From Micromonospora sp. MA102 (GTDB lineage Bacteria; Actinomycetota; Actinomycetes; Mycobacteriales; Micromonosporaceae), in NCBI RefSeq assembly GCF_025460765.1, contig NZ_JAMWEG010000018.1, positions 62,001 through 126,000 of the forward strand: a stretch of 64,000 bases of DNA, written 5' to 3'. The notes under the pieces are model-generated. The model made no database searches. It had not been told where the DNA came from and saw nothing but the letters and a program-made list of their open reading frames with translations. Every line of letters begins with the position of its first letter. Position 1 is the stretch's first letter. The position numbers were made by a program, and so were the translations under genes. Positions 57,948 through 64,000 of the stretch are shown here, piece by piece.

Positions 57948-58340
57948 ATGACCGGCACCCTGCCCCGGCGCGCCGCCGCCCCACCCGCGCCGGTCACCTG
58001 GCCGGAGGAGCGGACCGCCGGGCTCGCCGAGGAGGCGGCCCGGGGCACCGACGCCGTCACCGATCCGGTGGCCACGGTGCGCGCCGACGGCGCCGTCGTC
58101 CGGGTCGACCTGGACGTGGTGGTGGCGCACGGCGCGCCGCTGGCCGCGGTGGCCGAGGCGGTCCGCCGCCGGGTGGCCGCCCGGATCGAGGCGCACACCG
58201 GGCTGACCGTCGAGGCGGTCACCGTCACGGTGGTCGACCTGCGCCTGCCCGGTGAGCCGGCGAGCCCGGGCGCCGAACGGGACGACCGCAACCGGCGGCG
58301 GGCGGCCGGCCCCGGCGCGGACGTGCGGGAGGCGACATGA
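57948..58340 (+). CDS. Asp23/Gls24-family envelope stress protein
   Basis: A 130-residue soluble protein of the Asp23/Gls24 family, which coats the inner membrane and responds to alkaline or envelope stress. The core 'ATVRADGAVVRVDLDVVVAHG' and 'HTGLTVEAVTVTVVDLRLP' are typical. GAGGCGG lies about 7 nt before the ATG. Its stop overlaps the ATG of a 14-codon ORF (ATGA). Confidence 0.85.
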   Translation: MTGTLPRRAAAPPAPVTWPEERTAGLAEEAARGTDAVTDPVATVRADGAVVRVDLDVVVAHGAPLAAVAEAVRRRVAARIEAHTGLTVEAVTVTVVDLRLPGEPASPGAERDDRNRRRAAGPGADVREAT

Positions 58341-58381
58341 GCGCCACCGCCGGCGGGCGGAGTGGGCCGTGCGCACGGTGA
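58337..58381 (+). CDS. Possible 14-codon coupling ORF
   Basis: An ATG with a good ribosome site (GGGAGG, 5 nt away) overlaps the Asp23-family stop as ATGA. The frame closes after 14 codons at a TGA that itself overlaps an in-frame GTG of the next gene as GTGA. It could be a coupling peptide that hands ribosomes to the next gene, or the true N-terminus of that gene separated by a one-base frameshift. Confidence 0.35.
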   Translation: MSATAGGRSGPCAR

Positions 58382-58887
58382 ACCGGGTCGCCACCCTGCT
58401 GCTCGCCGTGGCCCTGCTGGCCGGCGGGGTGCTGGCGGCCGTCGCGGGACTGCTCGCCGCGCTGGGCCGCGCCGGTCCCCTGCCGTCCGGGTGGTCGGCC
58501 ACGCTGACCACGGTCCGCTGGACGGACCCGCCGGTACGCGGGATCGCCGCCACCGTCACCCTGCTCGGCCTGCTGGTGCTCGGCGCCGAGCTGCGCCGCT
58601 GGCGGCCGGCCCGGCTGCGGCTCACCGACGGCGACGGCTGGCACCTGCACCGCCGCTCGGTGGAGCGGCGGCTGGCACGGGCGGTCCGGTCCGTGCCGAG
58701 CGTCCGCCGGGCCCGCGTCCGCGTCCGTCGGCGCGGCGACGCCTGGCGACCCCGGGTGACCGCCACCGGCGACCCGGCCGCCCGCGCCGACGTCGAGTTC
58801 GCGCTGCGCCGGGAGCTGGACCGGCTGACCGCGCCCCGCCGCGACCCGATCGAGGTCCGGCTCGTCCCCGCCCGGCGGGCGCCGTGA
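58378..58887 (+). CDS. DUF6286-like Asp23-cluster membrane protein
   Basis: A 169-residue protein with two helices (about 4-30 and 60-77) and a basic cytoplasmic domain ('RRSVERRLARAVRSVPSVRRARVRVRRRG') that resembles an Asp23-type fold. This matches the DUF6286 protein of actinobacterial Asp23 clusters. The GTG at 58378 is used because of the GTGA overlap with the 14-codon ORF; a GTG at 58369 is also in frame. Its own stop overlaps the next start by 4 bp. Confidence 0.7.
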   Translation: MNRVATLLLAVALLAGGVLAAVAGLLAALGRAGPLPSGWSATLTTVRWTDPPVRGIAATVTLLGLLVLGAELRRWRPARLRLTDGDGWHLHRRSVERRLARAVRSVPSVRRARVRVRRRGDAWRPRVTATGDPAARADVEFALRRELDRLTAPRRDPIEVRLVPARRAP

Positions 58888-59435
58888 GCAACGCCGCCCA
58901 CCGGCTGCTGTGGACGGTGCTCGCCCTGCTCCTCGTGGCGGCGGGCGGCACGGCGTCGGCGGTCGGGGCGGGCCGGCTGCCGGGCGGCGCCGTGCCACTG
59001 ATCGGCGCCGGGCCGGTGAGCTGGTGGCGGGCCGGCGCGCCGTGGAGCACCCTCGCGGTGGCCGTGGGCGGGCTGCTGCTCGCCCTGCTCGGGCAGCGGC
59101 TGCTCGCCGCCGGGCTGCGGGTGCCGGACCGGCTCGACGGCACGCTGGCGCACCCCGGCGACGGCGCCGGCCGCACCCGCGTGGCGAGCGGTGTGCTGGC
59201 CGGCGCGCTGGAACGCGATCTGCTGCGGGCGCCCGGCGTCCGCCGGGCCCGGGTGGTGCTCACCGGCCCGGTCACCGGCCCGGACGTGTGGGTCGAGGTG
59301 CGCCTGGGCCCGTCCGCCGAGATCGACGCGGCCCGCGCGCACGTCGACGCGGCGGTCCGCCGGTTCGCCGCCACGGTCGGCTGCCGCCCCGCCCACCTGG
59401 ACGTGACGGCGCTGGTCGACGAGACGGCACGCTGA
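58884..59435 (+). CDS. amaP: Asp23 membrane-anchor protein AmaP-like
   Basis: A 183-residue protein with two N-terminal helices (about 8-30 and 50-72) and a soluble C-terminal domain of the Asp23 type ('VASGVLAGALERDLLRAPGVRRARVV'). It matches AmaP, which fixes Asp23 to the membrane in Staphylococcus and is conserved in actinobacterial clusters. The GTG overlaps the preceding gene as GTGA, ending a chain of coupled starts. Confidence 0.75.
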   Translation: MSNAAHRLLWTVLALLLVAAGGTASAVGAGRLPGGAVPLIGAGPVSWWRAGAPWSTLAVAVGGLLLALLGQRLLAAGLRVPDRLDGTLAHPGDGAGRTRVASGVLAGALERDLLRAPGVRRARVVLTGPVTGPDVWVEVRLGPSAEIDAARAHVDAAVRRFAATVGCRPAHLDVTALVDETAR

Positions 59436-59517
59436 GCCGGCCGCATCACCGGTCCCGGCCCCCGCACGCACGACCGTCGATAGGCGACGATGGGCCGGGG
59501 CGAGGGAGGGAGCCGAC

Positions 59518-60234
59518 GTGCGGGTGGTGTCGCTGGTGCCGTCGTTGACCGAGGCGGTGGCGCTGACCCGCCCCGAGGTGCTGGTGGGCGCCACCGACTG
59601 GTGCACCCACCCGGCCGGGTTGGACGTCGCGCGGGTGGGCGGGAGCAAGTATCCGGACCTGGACCGGGTGCGCGCGCTGGAGCCCGACCTGGTGCTGCTC
59701 AACGAGGAGGAGAACCGCCTCGCCGACGCGGACGCGCTGCGGGCGGCCGGGGTGCCCGTGCGGGTCACCTTTCCCCGCACCGTGCCGGAGGCGCTGACCC
59801 AGCTCGGCGAGCTGGTCGCCGCGCTCGGCGTGCCCGGCGAGCCGGAGTGGCTCCGGGACGCGCGCCGGGCGTGGGCCACGCCGCCCGCGCGGGCCACGCC
59901 GCGGGCGGCGGTGGTGCCCGTGTGGCGGCGCCCCTGGGTGGTGCTGGGCCGGGACACGTTCGCCGGTGACGTGCTGCGCCGGCTCGGCGTCACCAACCGG
60001 TACGCCGACCACCCGGAGCGCTACCCCCGGCCCGGCCTCGACGAGCTGCGCGCCCGGGCACCGGAGCTCGTGGTGCTGCCGGACGAGCCCTACCGGTTCA
60101 CCGCCGACGACGGGCCGGAGGCGTTCCCCGGCGTGCCGGCCGCGCTGGTCTCCGGCCGGCACCTCACCTGGTACGGGCCGTCGCTCGCCGAGGCGCCCGC
60201 ACTGCTCGCCGCCCAGCTCGCCGCGGCCACCTGA
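59518..60234 (+). CDS. BtuF-like helical-backbone metal-receptor protein
   Basis: A 238-residue protein of the cobalamin/iron-siderophore-binding (BtuF/TroA-like) fold: 'RVVSLVPSLTEAVALTRPEVLVGATDWCTHP', 'KYPDLDRVRALEPDLVLLNEEEN' and 'LGVTNRYADHPERYP'. There is no signal peptide or lipobox, so it is probably cytoplasmic, unlike transport receptors. Related cytoplasmic proteins are annotated as cobalamin-binding. GGAGGGAG is well placed before the GTG. No transporter genes adjoin. Confidence 0.85.
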   Translation: MRVVSLVPSLTEAVALTRPEVLVGATDWCTHPAGLDVARVGGSKYPDLDRVRALEPDLVLLNEEENRLADADALRAAGVPVRVTFPRTVPEALTQLGELVAALGVPGEPEWLRDARRAWATPPARATPRAAVVPVWRRPWVVLGRDTFAGDVLRRLGVTNRYADHPERYPRPGLDELRARAPELVVLPDEPYRFTADDGPEAFPGVPAALVSGRHLTWYGPSLAEAPALLAAQLAAAT

Positions 60235-60246
60235 GGCCGCCGCCGG

Positions 60247-60945
60247 TCAGGCGACCGGGGTGGCGTGCACCGGGTCCAACTCCATGAGCGTCGTGTCGTC
60301 CACGTCGTACCCGATGGCGTTGCGCACCGCGACCACGCCGCCGACCTGCCCGGCGAGCCGGCCGGCCAGCTCGACGGCGCTGCGCCGGTCGAGCCGGCCG
60401 TCCAGCGTGACCTCACCGGCGCGGACCTGGACGGTGACCAGGCCGTCCCGGACGGTGAGCACCCGGCGCAGCACCTCCCGCACCACCTCCTCGCGGATCT
60501 CGGCGTCGGTGCGCAGGTGCACCCGGAGCAGGTCGCCGCGCGTCACGATGCCGACGAGCCGGCCCAGGTCGTCCAGCACCGGCAGCCGCTTGACCGCCTC
60601 GCGGTCCATCAGCCGGGCCGCCGCGGGCAGCGTGGCCCGCGCGTGGGTGGTCACCGCCGGGGCCGTCATCAGGTCCCGGGCCACCAGCGCCGTCGACTTC
60701 TCCCGCGCGGTACGCCGGCGCCGGCCCTCGAACACCCGCCGCTCGTCCGGACGTCCGGCCCACTCCACCTTGTGCAGCAGATCCGCCTCGGAGACCACCC
60801 CGAGCACCCGGTGGAACGAGTCCACCACCGGCACGCCGCTGACACCGTGCCGGACGAGCACGTCGACGATCCGGCGGTACGGGGTTTCCTCGCCCACCGT
60901 CGCGACGTCCCGGGTCATCACGTCGCCCACCTGCCAGGTACGCAT
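60247..60945 (-). CDS. CBS-domain pair with BON domain
   Basis: A 232-residue cytoplasmic protein. Two CBS domains (about 6-60 and 88-145: 'VGDVMTRDVATVGEETPYRRIVD', 'ARDLMTAPAVTTHARATL') form a Bateman module that binds adenine nucleotides. A BON domain (about 155-220) ends the protein and may contact membrane or phospholipid. AGGAGG lies 5 nt before the ATG. Such proteins are often induced by hypoxia or stress in actinobacteria. The tail after the BON domain is short and acidic. Confidence 0.9.
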   Translation of the reverse strand: MRTWQVGDVMTRDVATVGEETPYRRIVDVLVRHGVSGVPVVDSFHRVLGVVSEADLLHKVEWAGRPDERRVFEGRRRRTAREKSTALVARDLMTAPAVTTHARATLPAAARLMDREAVKRLPVLDDLGRLVGIVTRGDLLRVHLRTDAEIREEVVREVLRRVLTVRDGLVTVQVRAGEVTLDGRLDRRSAVELAGRLAGQVGGVVAVRNAIGYDVDDTTLMELDPVHATPVA

Positions 60946-61172
60946 CACGGCCTCCTCTGCTCGGCCCTCCTGTGGCGACGGTAGGCCGGCGCCGACCGCC
61001 CAGGTCAGAGGCGCCCGGCACGCCAGGGCGGGCCGACCGGACCGGGTCGAGAGGGGACCAAGGTCCCGGTCCGGAGGGCACCGGTCGGCCCTGCTGGTCG
61101 ACCGCCCGGAGCGGTGGAATGAAGGTGCCACCGGAAAGCGCGGTGCGAGGCACAGGAAGGGACGTGGAGACC

Positions 61173-61739
61173 ATGACCGCGACGATCGAGCGGACCACCG
61201 CCAACACCATCGCCCCGGCGGCCGAGGCCACCCGGGACGCCGAGACCACCCGCCAGAAGGCCACCCGGTACGTCTTCGCCGGACTCCGGATCGCCCTGGG
61301 CTGGACGTTCCTCTGGGCCTTCCTCGACAAGATGTTCGGCCTCGGCCACGAGACCGCGGCGAAGGCCGCCTGGATCAACGGCGGCAGCCCGACGAAGGGC
61401 TTCCTGACCTTCGGCGCGGCCGGCCCGTTCAAGGGGTTCTACCAGGAGATCGCCGGCGCGGCGTGGGCGGACTGGCTGTTCATGCTCGGCCTGCTCGGCA
61501 TCGGCGTGGCCCTGCTGCTCGGGATCGGCACCCGGCTCGCCGCGGTCGCCGGCGGGCTGCTGCTGCTGATGATGTGGACGGCCGTGCTGCCCCCCGAGAA
61601 CAACCCCGTCATGGACGACCACCTCATCTACGCGGGTCTGCTGGCCGGCCTGGCCCTGGTCAACGCCGGTGACACCCTCGGCCTCGGCCGGGCCTGGGCG
61701 AAGCTCCCCGCCGTCGCGCGGCTGCCCTGGCTGAAGTGA
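61173..61739 (+). CDS. DoxX-family membrane protein
   Basis: A 188-residue protein with four predicted helices. 'RIALGWTFLWAFLDKMFGLGHET' and 'GPFKGFYQEIAG' mark the DoxX/thiosulfate-quinone oxidoreductase large-subunit group. A hydrophilic N-terminus of about 40 residues precedes the first helix. A redox role at the quinone pool is known for some relatives but is not proven for this type. The ATG at 61173 starts the conserved region. A hairpin terminator follows. Confidence 0.85.
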   Translation: MTATIERTTANTIAPAAEATRDAETTRQKATRYVFAGLRIALGWTFLWAFLDKMFGLGHETAAKAAWINGGSPTKGFLTFGAAGPFKGFYQEIAGAAWADWLFMLGLLGIGVALLLGIGTRLAAVAGGLLLLMMWTAVLPPENNPVMDDHLIYAGLLAGLALVNAGDTLGLGRAWAKLPAVARLPWLK

Positions 61740-61811
61740 GGTCACCGCGGGCCGTGCCCACCGGGCGGGCGTCACCGAGAGGCGGCGCCCGCCACTCTCG
61801 TGCCATCCCAC

Positions 61812-61843
61812 CGGTCCCCGCCGCCACGCCGCGGCGGGGACCG
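61812..61843 (+). terminator. Terminator after the DoxX-family gene
   Basis: A perfect 13-bp stem (61812-61824 with 61831-61843) and a 6-nt loop, 72 bp past the stop. Confidence 0.65.
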
Positions 61844-61915
61844 ACGCGTATCGGCCGGGCGCGATCCGGCAGGATCGACGGGGACCGCACTTGTCAGCAC
61901 CGAGGAGACCCGCTC

Positions 61916-62284
61916 ATGGAGAAGCCCGAGGTTGGCCCGATCGAGGGCGCGCCGCCCGCCGATCTCGTCATCGAGGACATCACGGTCGGCGACGGCCCGG
62001 AGGCCCGCCCCGGCCAGCTGGCCAGCGTGCACTACGTGGGCGTGGCCCACTCGACCGGCCGCGAGTTCGACGCGTCGTACAACCGGGGTGACACGTTCGA
62101 GTTCCCGCTCGGCGGCGGCCAGGTCATCGCCGGCTGGGACCAGGGCGTGGTCGGCATGAAGGTCGGTGGCCGGCGTCGGCTGACCATCCCGCCGCACCTG
62201 GGCTACGGCGCCCGGGGTGCCGGTGGCGTGATCAAGCCGAACGAGACGCTGGTCTTCGTGGTGGACCTCGTCGGCGTGCGCTGA
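61916..62284 (+). CDS. FKBP-type peptidyl-prolyl isomerase
   Basis: A 122-residue single-domain cytoplasmic FKBP. 'VHYVGVAHSTGREFDASYNRG', 'FPLGGGQVIAGWDQGVVGMKVGG' and 'IPPHLGYGARG' contain the aromatic residues of the FK506 and proline pocket (Tyr, Phe, Trp). It speeds proline isomerisation during protein folding. GAGGAG lies 8 nt before the ATG, and the chosen start gives the family's usual length. A terminator hairpin follows. Confidence 0.95.
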   Translation: MEKPEVGPIEGAPPADLVIEDITVGDGPEARPGQLASVHYVGVAHSTGREFDASYNRGDTFEFPLGGGQVIAGWDQGVVGMKVGGRRRLTIPPHLGYGARGAGGVIKPNETLVFVVDLVGVR

Positions 62285-62301
62285 CCCGCGAACCGTTTCG
62301 C

Positions 62302-62332
62302 CAGGGCCGTCGGCGTGCCGCCGGCGGCCCTG
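62302..62332. terminator. Bidirectional terminator
   Basis: A 14-bp stem with one G-U pair (62302-62315 with 62319-62332) and a 3-nt loop, between the convergent FKBP and STAS genes. Confidence 0.7.
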
Positions 62333-62345
62333 CGTCGCCGGCCGG

Positions 62346-62711
62346 TCAGGCGGCGGCGCAGGTGACCAGCTCGTGGGCCGACTCGTGGGCCGACTCGCGG
62401 ATCGGCAGCACCCGGTGCAGGCCGGTGGCCCGCAGCACCCGGGCGACCACCGGGTCGGGGTCGACCAGCACCAGCTCACCGCCGCGGGCCCGGACCCGCA
62501 GGTGGGCGGCGACCAGCGCGCGCACCCCGGCGGCGGAGAGCAGCCGCACACCGGAGAGGTCGAGCCGCAGCACCGGCCGGGCCGGCGCGGCCCAGAGCGC
62601 GGCCCGGAATGCCGCCACGGTGGCGATGTCGATCTCGCCGACCGCCCGCAGGTCCACCACGTGGTCGCTGACGCTCGTCGCCACGTGGAACCGGTCGCCG
62701 CGCTCTCGCAT
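62346..62711 (-). CDS. STAS-domain anti-sigma-factor antagonist
   Basis: A 121-residue SpoIIAA-like protein. 'VVDLRAVGEIDIATVAAFR' and 'LRLDLSGVRLLSAAGVRALV' carry the fold, with the candidate phosphorylation Ser in 'LLSAAG'. Partners would be an anti-sigma kinase and a stress sigma factor, but neither lies nearby. A 12-bp tandem duplication at 62371-62394 encodes the repeated ESAH near the C-terminus. Confidence 0.88.
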   Translation of the reverse strand: MRERGDRFHVATSVSDHVVDLRAVGEIDIATVAAFRAALWAAPARPVLRLDLSGVRLLSAAGVRALVAAHLRVRARGGELVLVDPDPVVARVLRATGLHRVLPIRESAHESAHELVTCAAA

Positions 62712-62890
62712 GTCCCGAACCTATCCCCCACCACCGACAGTTCCGGCCGCCCGCGGGCGGGGTTCCGGGTAGGTCCCGGGTGGGACCCTGAGCGGGCTCG
62801 GGGTCATCCCGCAGGCCCGGGGCCGCGACCGCGGCGCGGACACGCCGCCGGGGATTCCCGGCGGGGGCATCGGCGGGGAAGAATGGCCGG

Positions 62891-63910
62891 ATGGCCGTCC
62901 CCCGCCCGCGCGTGCCCCTGCTGATCCGACCGGTCCGTGAGCCGGCCACCGTGCCACCGCCGCTGGACGGGCCGTGGGCCGCCACCGACGTGCGGCTCGA
63001 CCGGGCCGACCTGCTGCCGCTGCCCGACGGCGCGCACGGCCCGGAGGACGTGCTGATCGACCCGGAGGGCCGGGTGGTCAGCGGCGACGAGGACGGCCGG
63101 CTCTGGTGGTGGCCGGCGGACGCGCCGGCCGGCACCCGCCCCGCGCTGCTCGCCGAGACCGGCGGCCGGCCGCTCGGCATCGAGCTGGACCCGGTCGACG
63201 GCGGGCTGGTGGTCTGCGACGCCTACCGGGGGCTGCTGCGGGTCACGCCCGACGGCGCGGTGCACGAGCTGACCGGCGCGGCGCCACCGGTGCACCTGGC
63301 CGACAACGCCGCCGTGGCCCGGGACGGCACGATCTACTTCACCGACTCGTCGGACCGGTTCCCGCTCTCGCACTGGAAGCGGGACCTGCTGGAGCACCGG
63401 CCCAACGGCCGCGTGCTGGCGTACGACCGGCGGACCGGGCGCACCGAGGTGGTGGCGGGCGGGCTCTACTTCCCCAACGGGGTGGCGCTCACCCCGGACG
63501 AGTCCGCGCTGATGCTGGTCGAGACGGCCACCCACCGGCTGCTCCGGGTGGACCTGCCCGACGGCCGGGCCACCGTGCTGGCCGACCTGCCGGCCTATCC
63601 GGACAACGTCTCGCCCGTGGGCGACGGGACCTACTGGATCGCGCTGCCCAGCCCGCGGCTGCCGATCATGGAGAAGCTGCTGCCGCATCCCCGGGTGCGC
63701 CAGCTCGTGGCCCTGCTGCCGGGTGCGGTGCAGCCGCAGCCCCGCCGCTACGGGCTGGTCGCCCTGGTGGACGGCACCGGTCGGGTGCTGCGCACCCTGC
63801 ACGGCCCGAGCGGGGCGTACCCGATGATCACCGGCGTGCGGCAGCACGGGCGGCGCCTCTGGCTGGGCAGCCTGACCGCGACGGGCGTGGCCCGGGTCGA
63901 CCTGGACTGA
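62891..63910 (+). CDS. SMP-30/strictosidine-synthase-like beta-propeller protein
   Basis: A 339-residue six-bladed propeller of the gluconolactonase/strictosidine-synthase superfamily. 'GPEDVLIDPEGRVVSGDEDG', 'IYFTDSSDRF', 'GLYFPNGVALTPDESALMLVE' and 'YPDNVSP' are typical of the strictosidine-synthase-like branch, which in microbes are probably lactonases or esterases binding a divalent cation. No signal peptide is seen. The last five codons and the stop are part of a 43-bp tandem duplication. Confidence 0.85.
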   Translation: MAVPRPRVPLLIRPVREPATVPPPLDGPWAATDVRLDRADLLPLPDGAHGPEDVLIDPEGRVVSGDEDGRLWWWPADAPAGTRPALLAETGGRPLGIELDPVDGGLVVCDAYRGLLRVTPDGAVHELTGAAPPVHLADNAAVARDGTIYFTDSSDRFPLSHWKRDLLEHRPNGRVLAYDRRTGRTEVVAGGLYFPNGVALTPDESALMLVETATHRLLRVDLPDGRATVLADLPAYPDNVSPVGDGTYWIALPSPRLPIMEKLLPHPRVRQLVALLPGAVQPQPRRYGLVALVDGTGRVLRTLHGPSGAYPMITGVRQHGRRLWLGSLTATGVARVDLD

Positions 63911-63977
63911 ACGGCATGAGGCCGGCCCGCGCTGGTCCGTCGACCTGGACTGAACGGCGCGAGGCCGGCCCGCGCTG
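63896..63977 (+). repeat. Tandem duplication of the gene's 3' end
   Basis: The 39-bp segment at 63896-63934 recurs at 63939-63977 with two mismatches (period 43 bp). Each copy starts GTCGACCTGGACTGAACGG, which contains the last codons and the stop, and ends with the left arm of the terminator hairpin. Confidence 0.85.
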
Positions 63978-63991
63978 TTCGCGGGCCGGCC
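63963..63991 (+). terminator. Terminator after the propeller gene
   Basis: A perfect 12-bp stem (63963-63974 with 63980-63991) and a 5-nt loop. A second copy of the left arm lies at 63920-63931 because of the tandem duplication, so two alternative pairings exist. Confidence 0.75.
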
Positions 63992-64000
63992 CGGCCGTTC

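Noticed and set aside
56370..59996. 1208-residue open frame on the minus strand
   Set aside because: It is antisense to the DICT, Asp23-cluster and BtuF-like genes, is low-complexity Arg/Pro/Ser, and has no conserved motif; such frames are expected at this GC content.

Overview
The window is a stretch of ordinary chromosome from a very high-GC actinobacterium (roughly 73% G+C, third codon positions almost all G or C, frequent GTG starts, several leaderless genes). The gene set (egtABCD, Lsr2, an HspR-type HAIR element in front of lon, an Asp23/AmaP envelope-stress cluster, an NhaA antiporter, many two-component systems) fits the family Micromonosporaceae, most likely Micromonospora. That placement is inferred from gene content and style, not from a marker gene. 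I see no rRNA, tRNA, CRISPR array, insertion sequence, integrase or phage gene.

Layout. 1-3.6 kb: the 5' part of a large secreted SdrD/Cna-B-type protein, divergent from an OmpR-type regulator/histidine kinase pair. 3.6-8 kb: a leaderless fusion of PAP2 phosphatase, lipopolysaccharide-kinase-like and flippase-like membrane domains, a D-Ala-D-Ala carboxypeptidase and a small tyrosine phosphatase. 8-14 kb: an envelope/exopolysaccharide block with an LPVTG surface protein, a DUF4012 protein, a GT4 glycosyltransferase, and a low-molecular-weight tyrosine phosphatase whose 3' end overlaps that of a bacterial tyrosine kinase. 14-16.6 kb: NhaA, a small acidic protein, and a TMEM165/GDT1-type manganese exporter behind a yybP-ykoY manganese riboswitch. 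16.8-21.2 kb: the ergothioneine operon egtA-egtB-egtC-egtD. 21.4-24.8 kb: an ECF-type sigma factor with a membrane partner, divergent from a serine/threonine kinase.

24.9-30.2 kb: an FtsX-type ABC exporter next to a NarL/DesK-type two-component system, with a strong palindrome between them. 30.2-34.8 kb: a possible 59-residue Cys/His protein, a DUF305 protein and a secreted LVIVD-type beta-propeller protein that share one CRP-type operator, a choloylglycine-hydrolase-like lipoprotein and a ribokinase-family kinase. 34.9-41.5 kb: DUF1203, a MerR regulator, an asparagine-synthase-like enzyme paired with an M15-like protein, a PEP-mutase-family enzyme overlapping a short cytochrome P450, and a 2'-5' RNA ligase-family protein. 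41.5-47.4 kb: a GH43 arabinanase-like enzyme, an ArsR-type regulator, a further two-component system and a membrane protein.

47.5-52.4 kb: housekeeping and stress genes (DEAD-box helicase with a DbpA-type RNA-binding domain, Lon, Lsr2). 52.4-56.6 kb: a degenerate PP2C-like protein, a secreted Asn/Gly-repeat protein, a DUF2726-like protein and a GNAT acetyltransferase. 56.6-59.4 kb: a DICT/degenerate-GGDEF protein followed by the four-gene Asp23 cluster, in which a 14-codon ORF appears to be coupled by ATGA and GTGA overlaps. 59.5-64 kb: BtuF-like protein, CBS-BON protein, DoxX-like protein, FKBP, STAS-domain antagonist and an SMP-30/strictosidine-synthase-like protein whose 3' end and terminator arm are tandemly duplicated. 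The recurring theme is cell-envelope construction and stress control. The most useful non-coding signals are the manganese riboswitch, the symmetric CRP-type site, the HAIR element and a set of strong bidirectional terminators between convergent genes.
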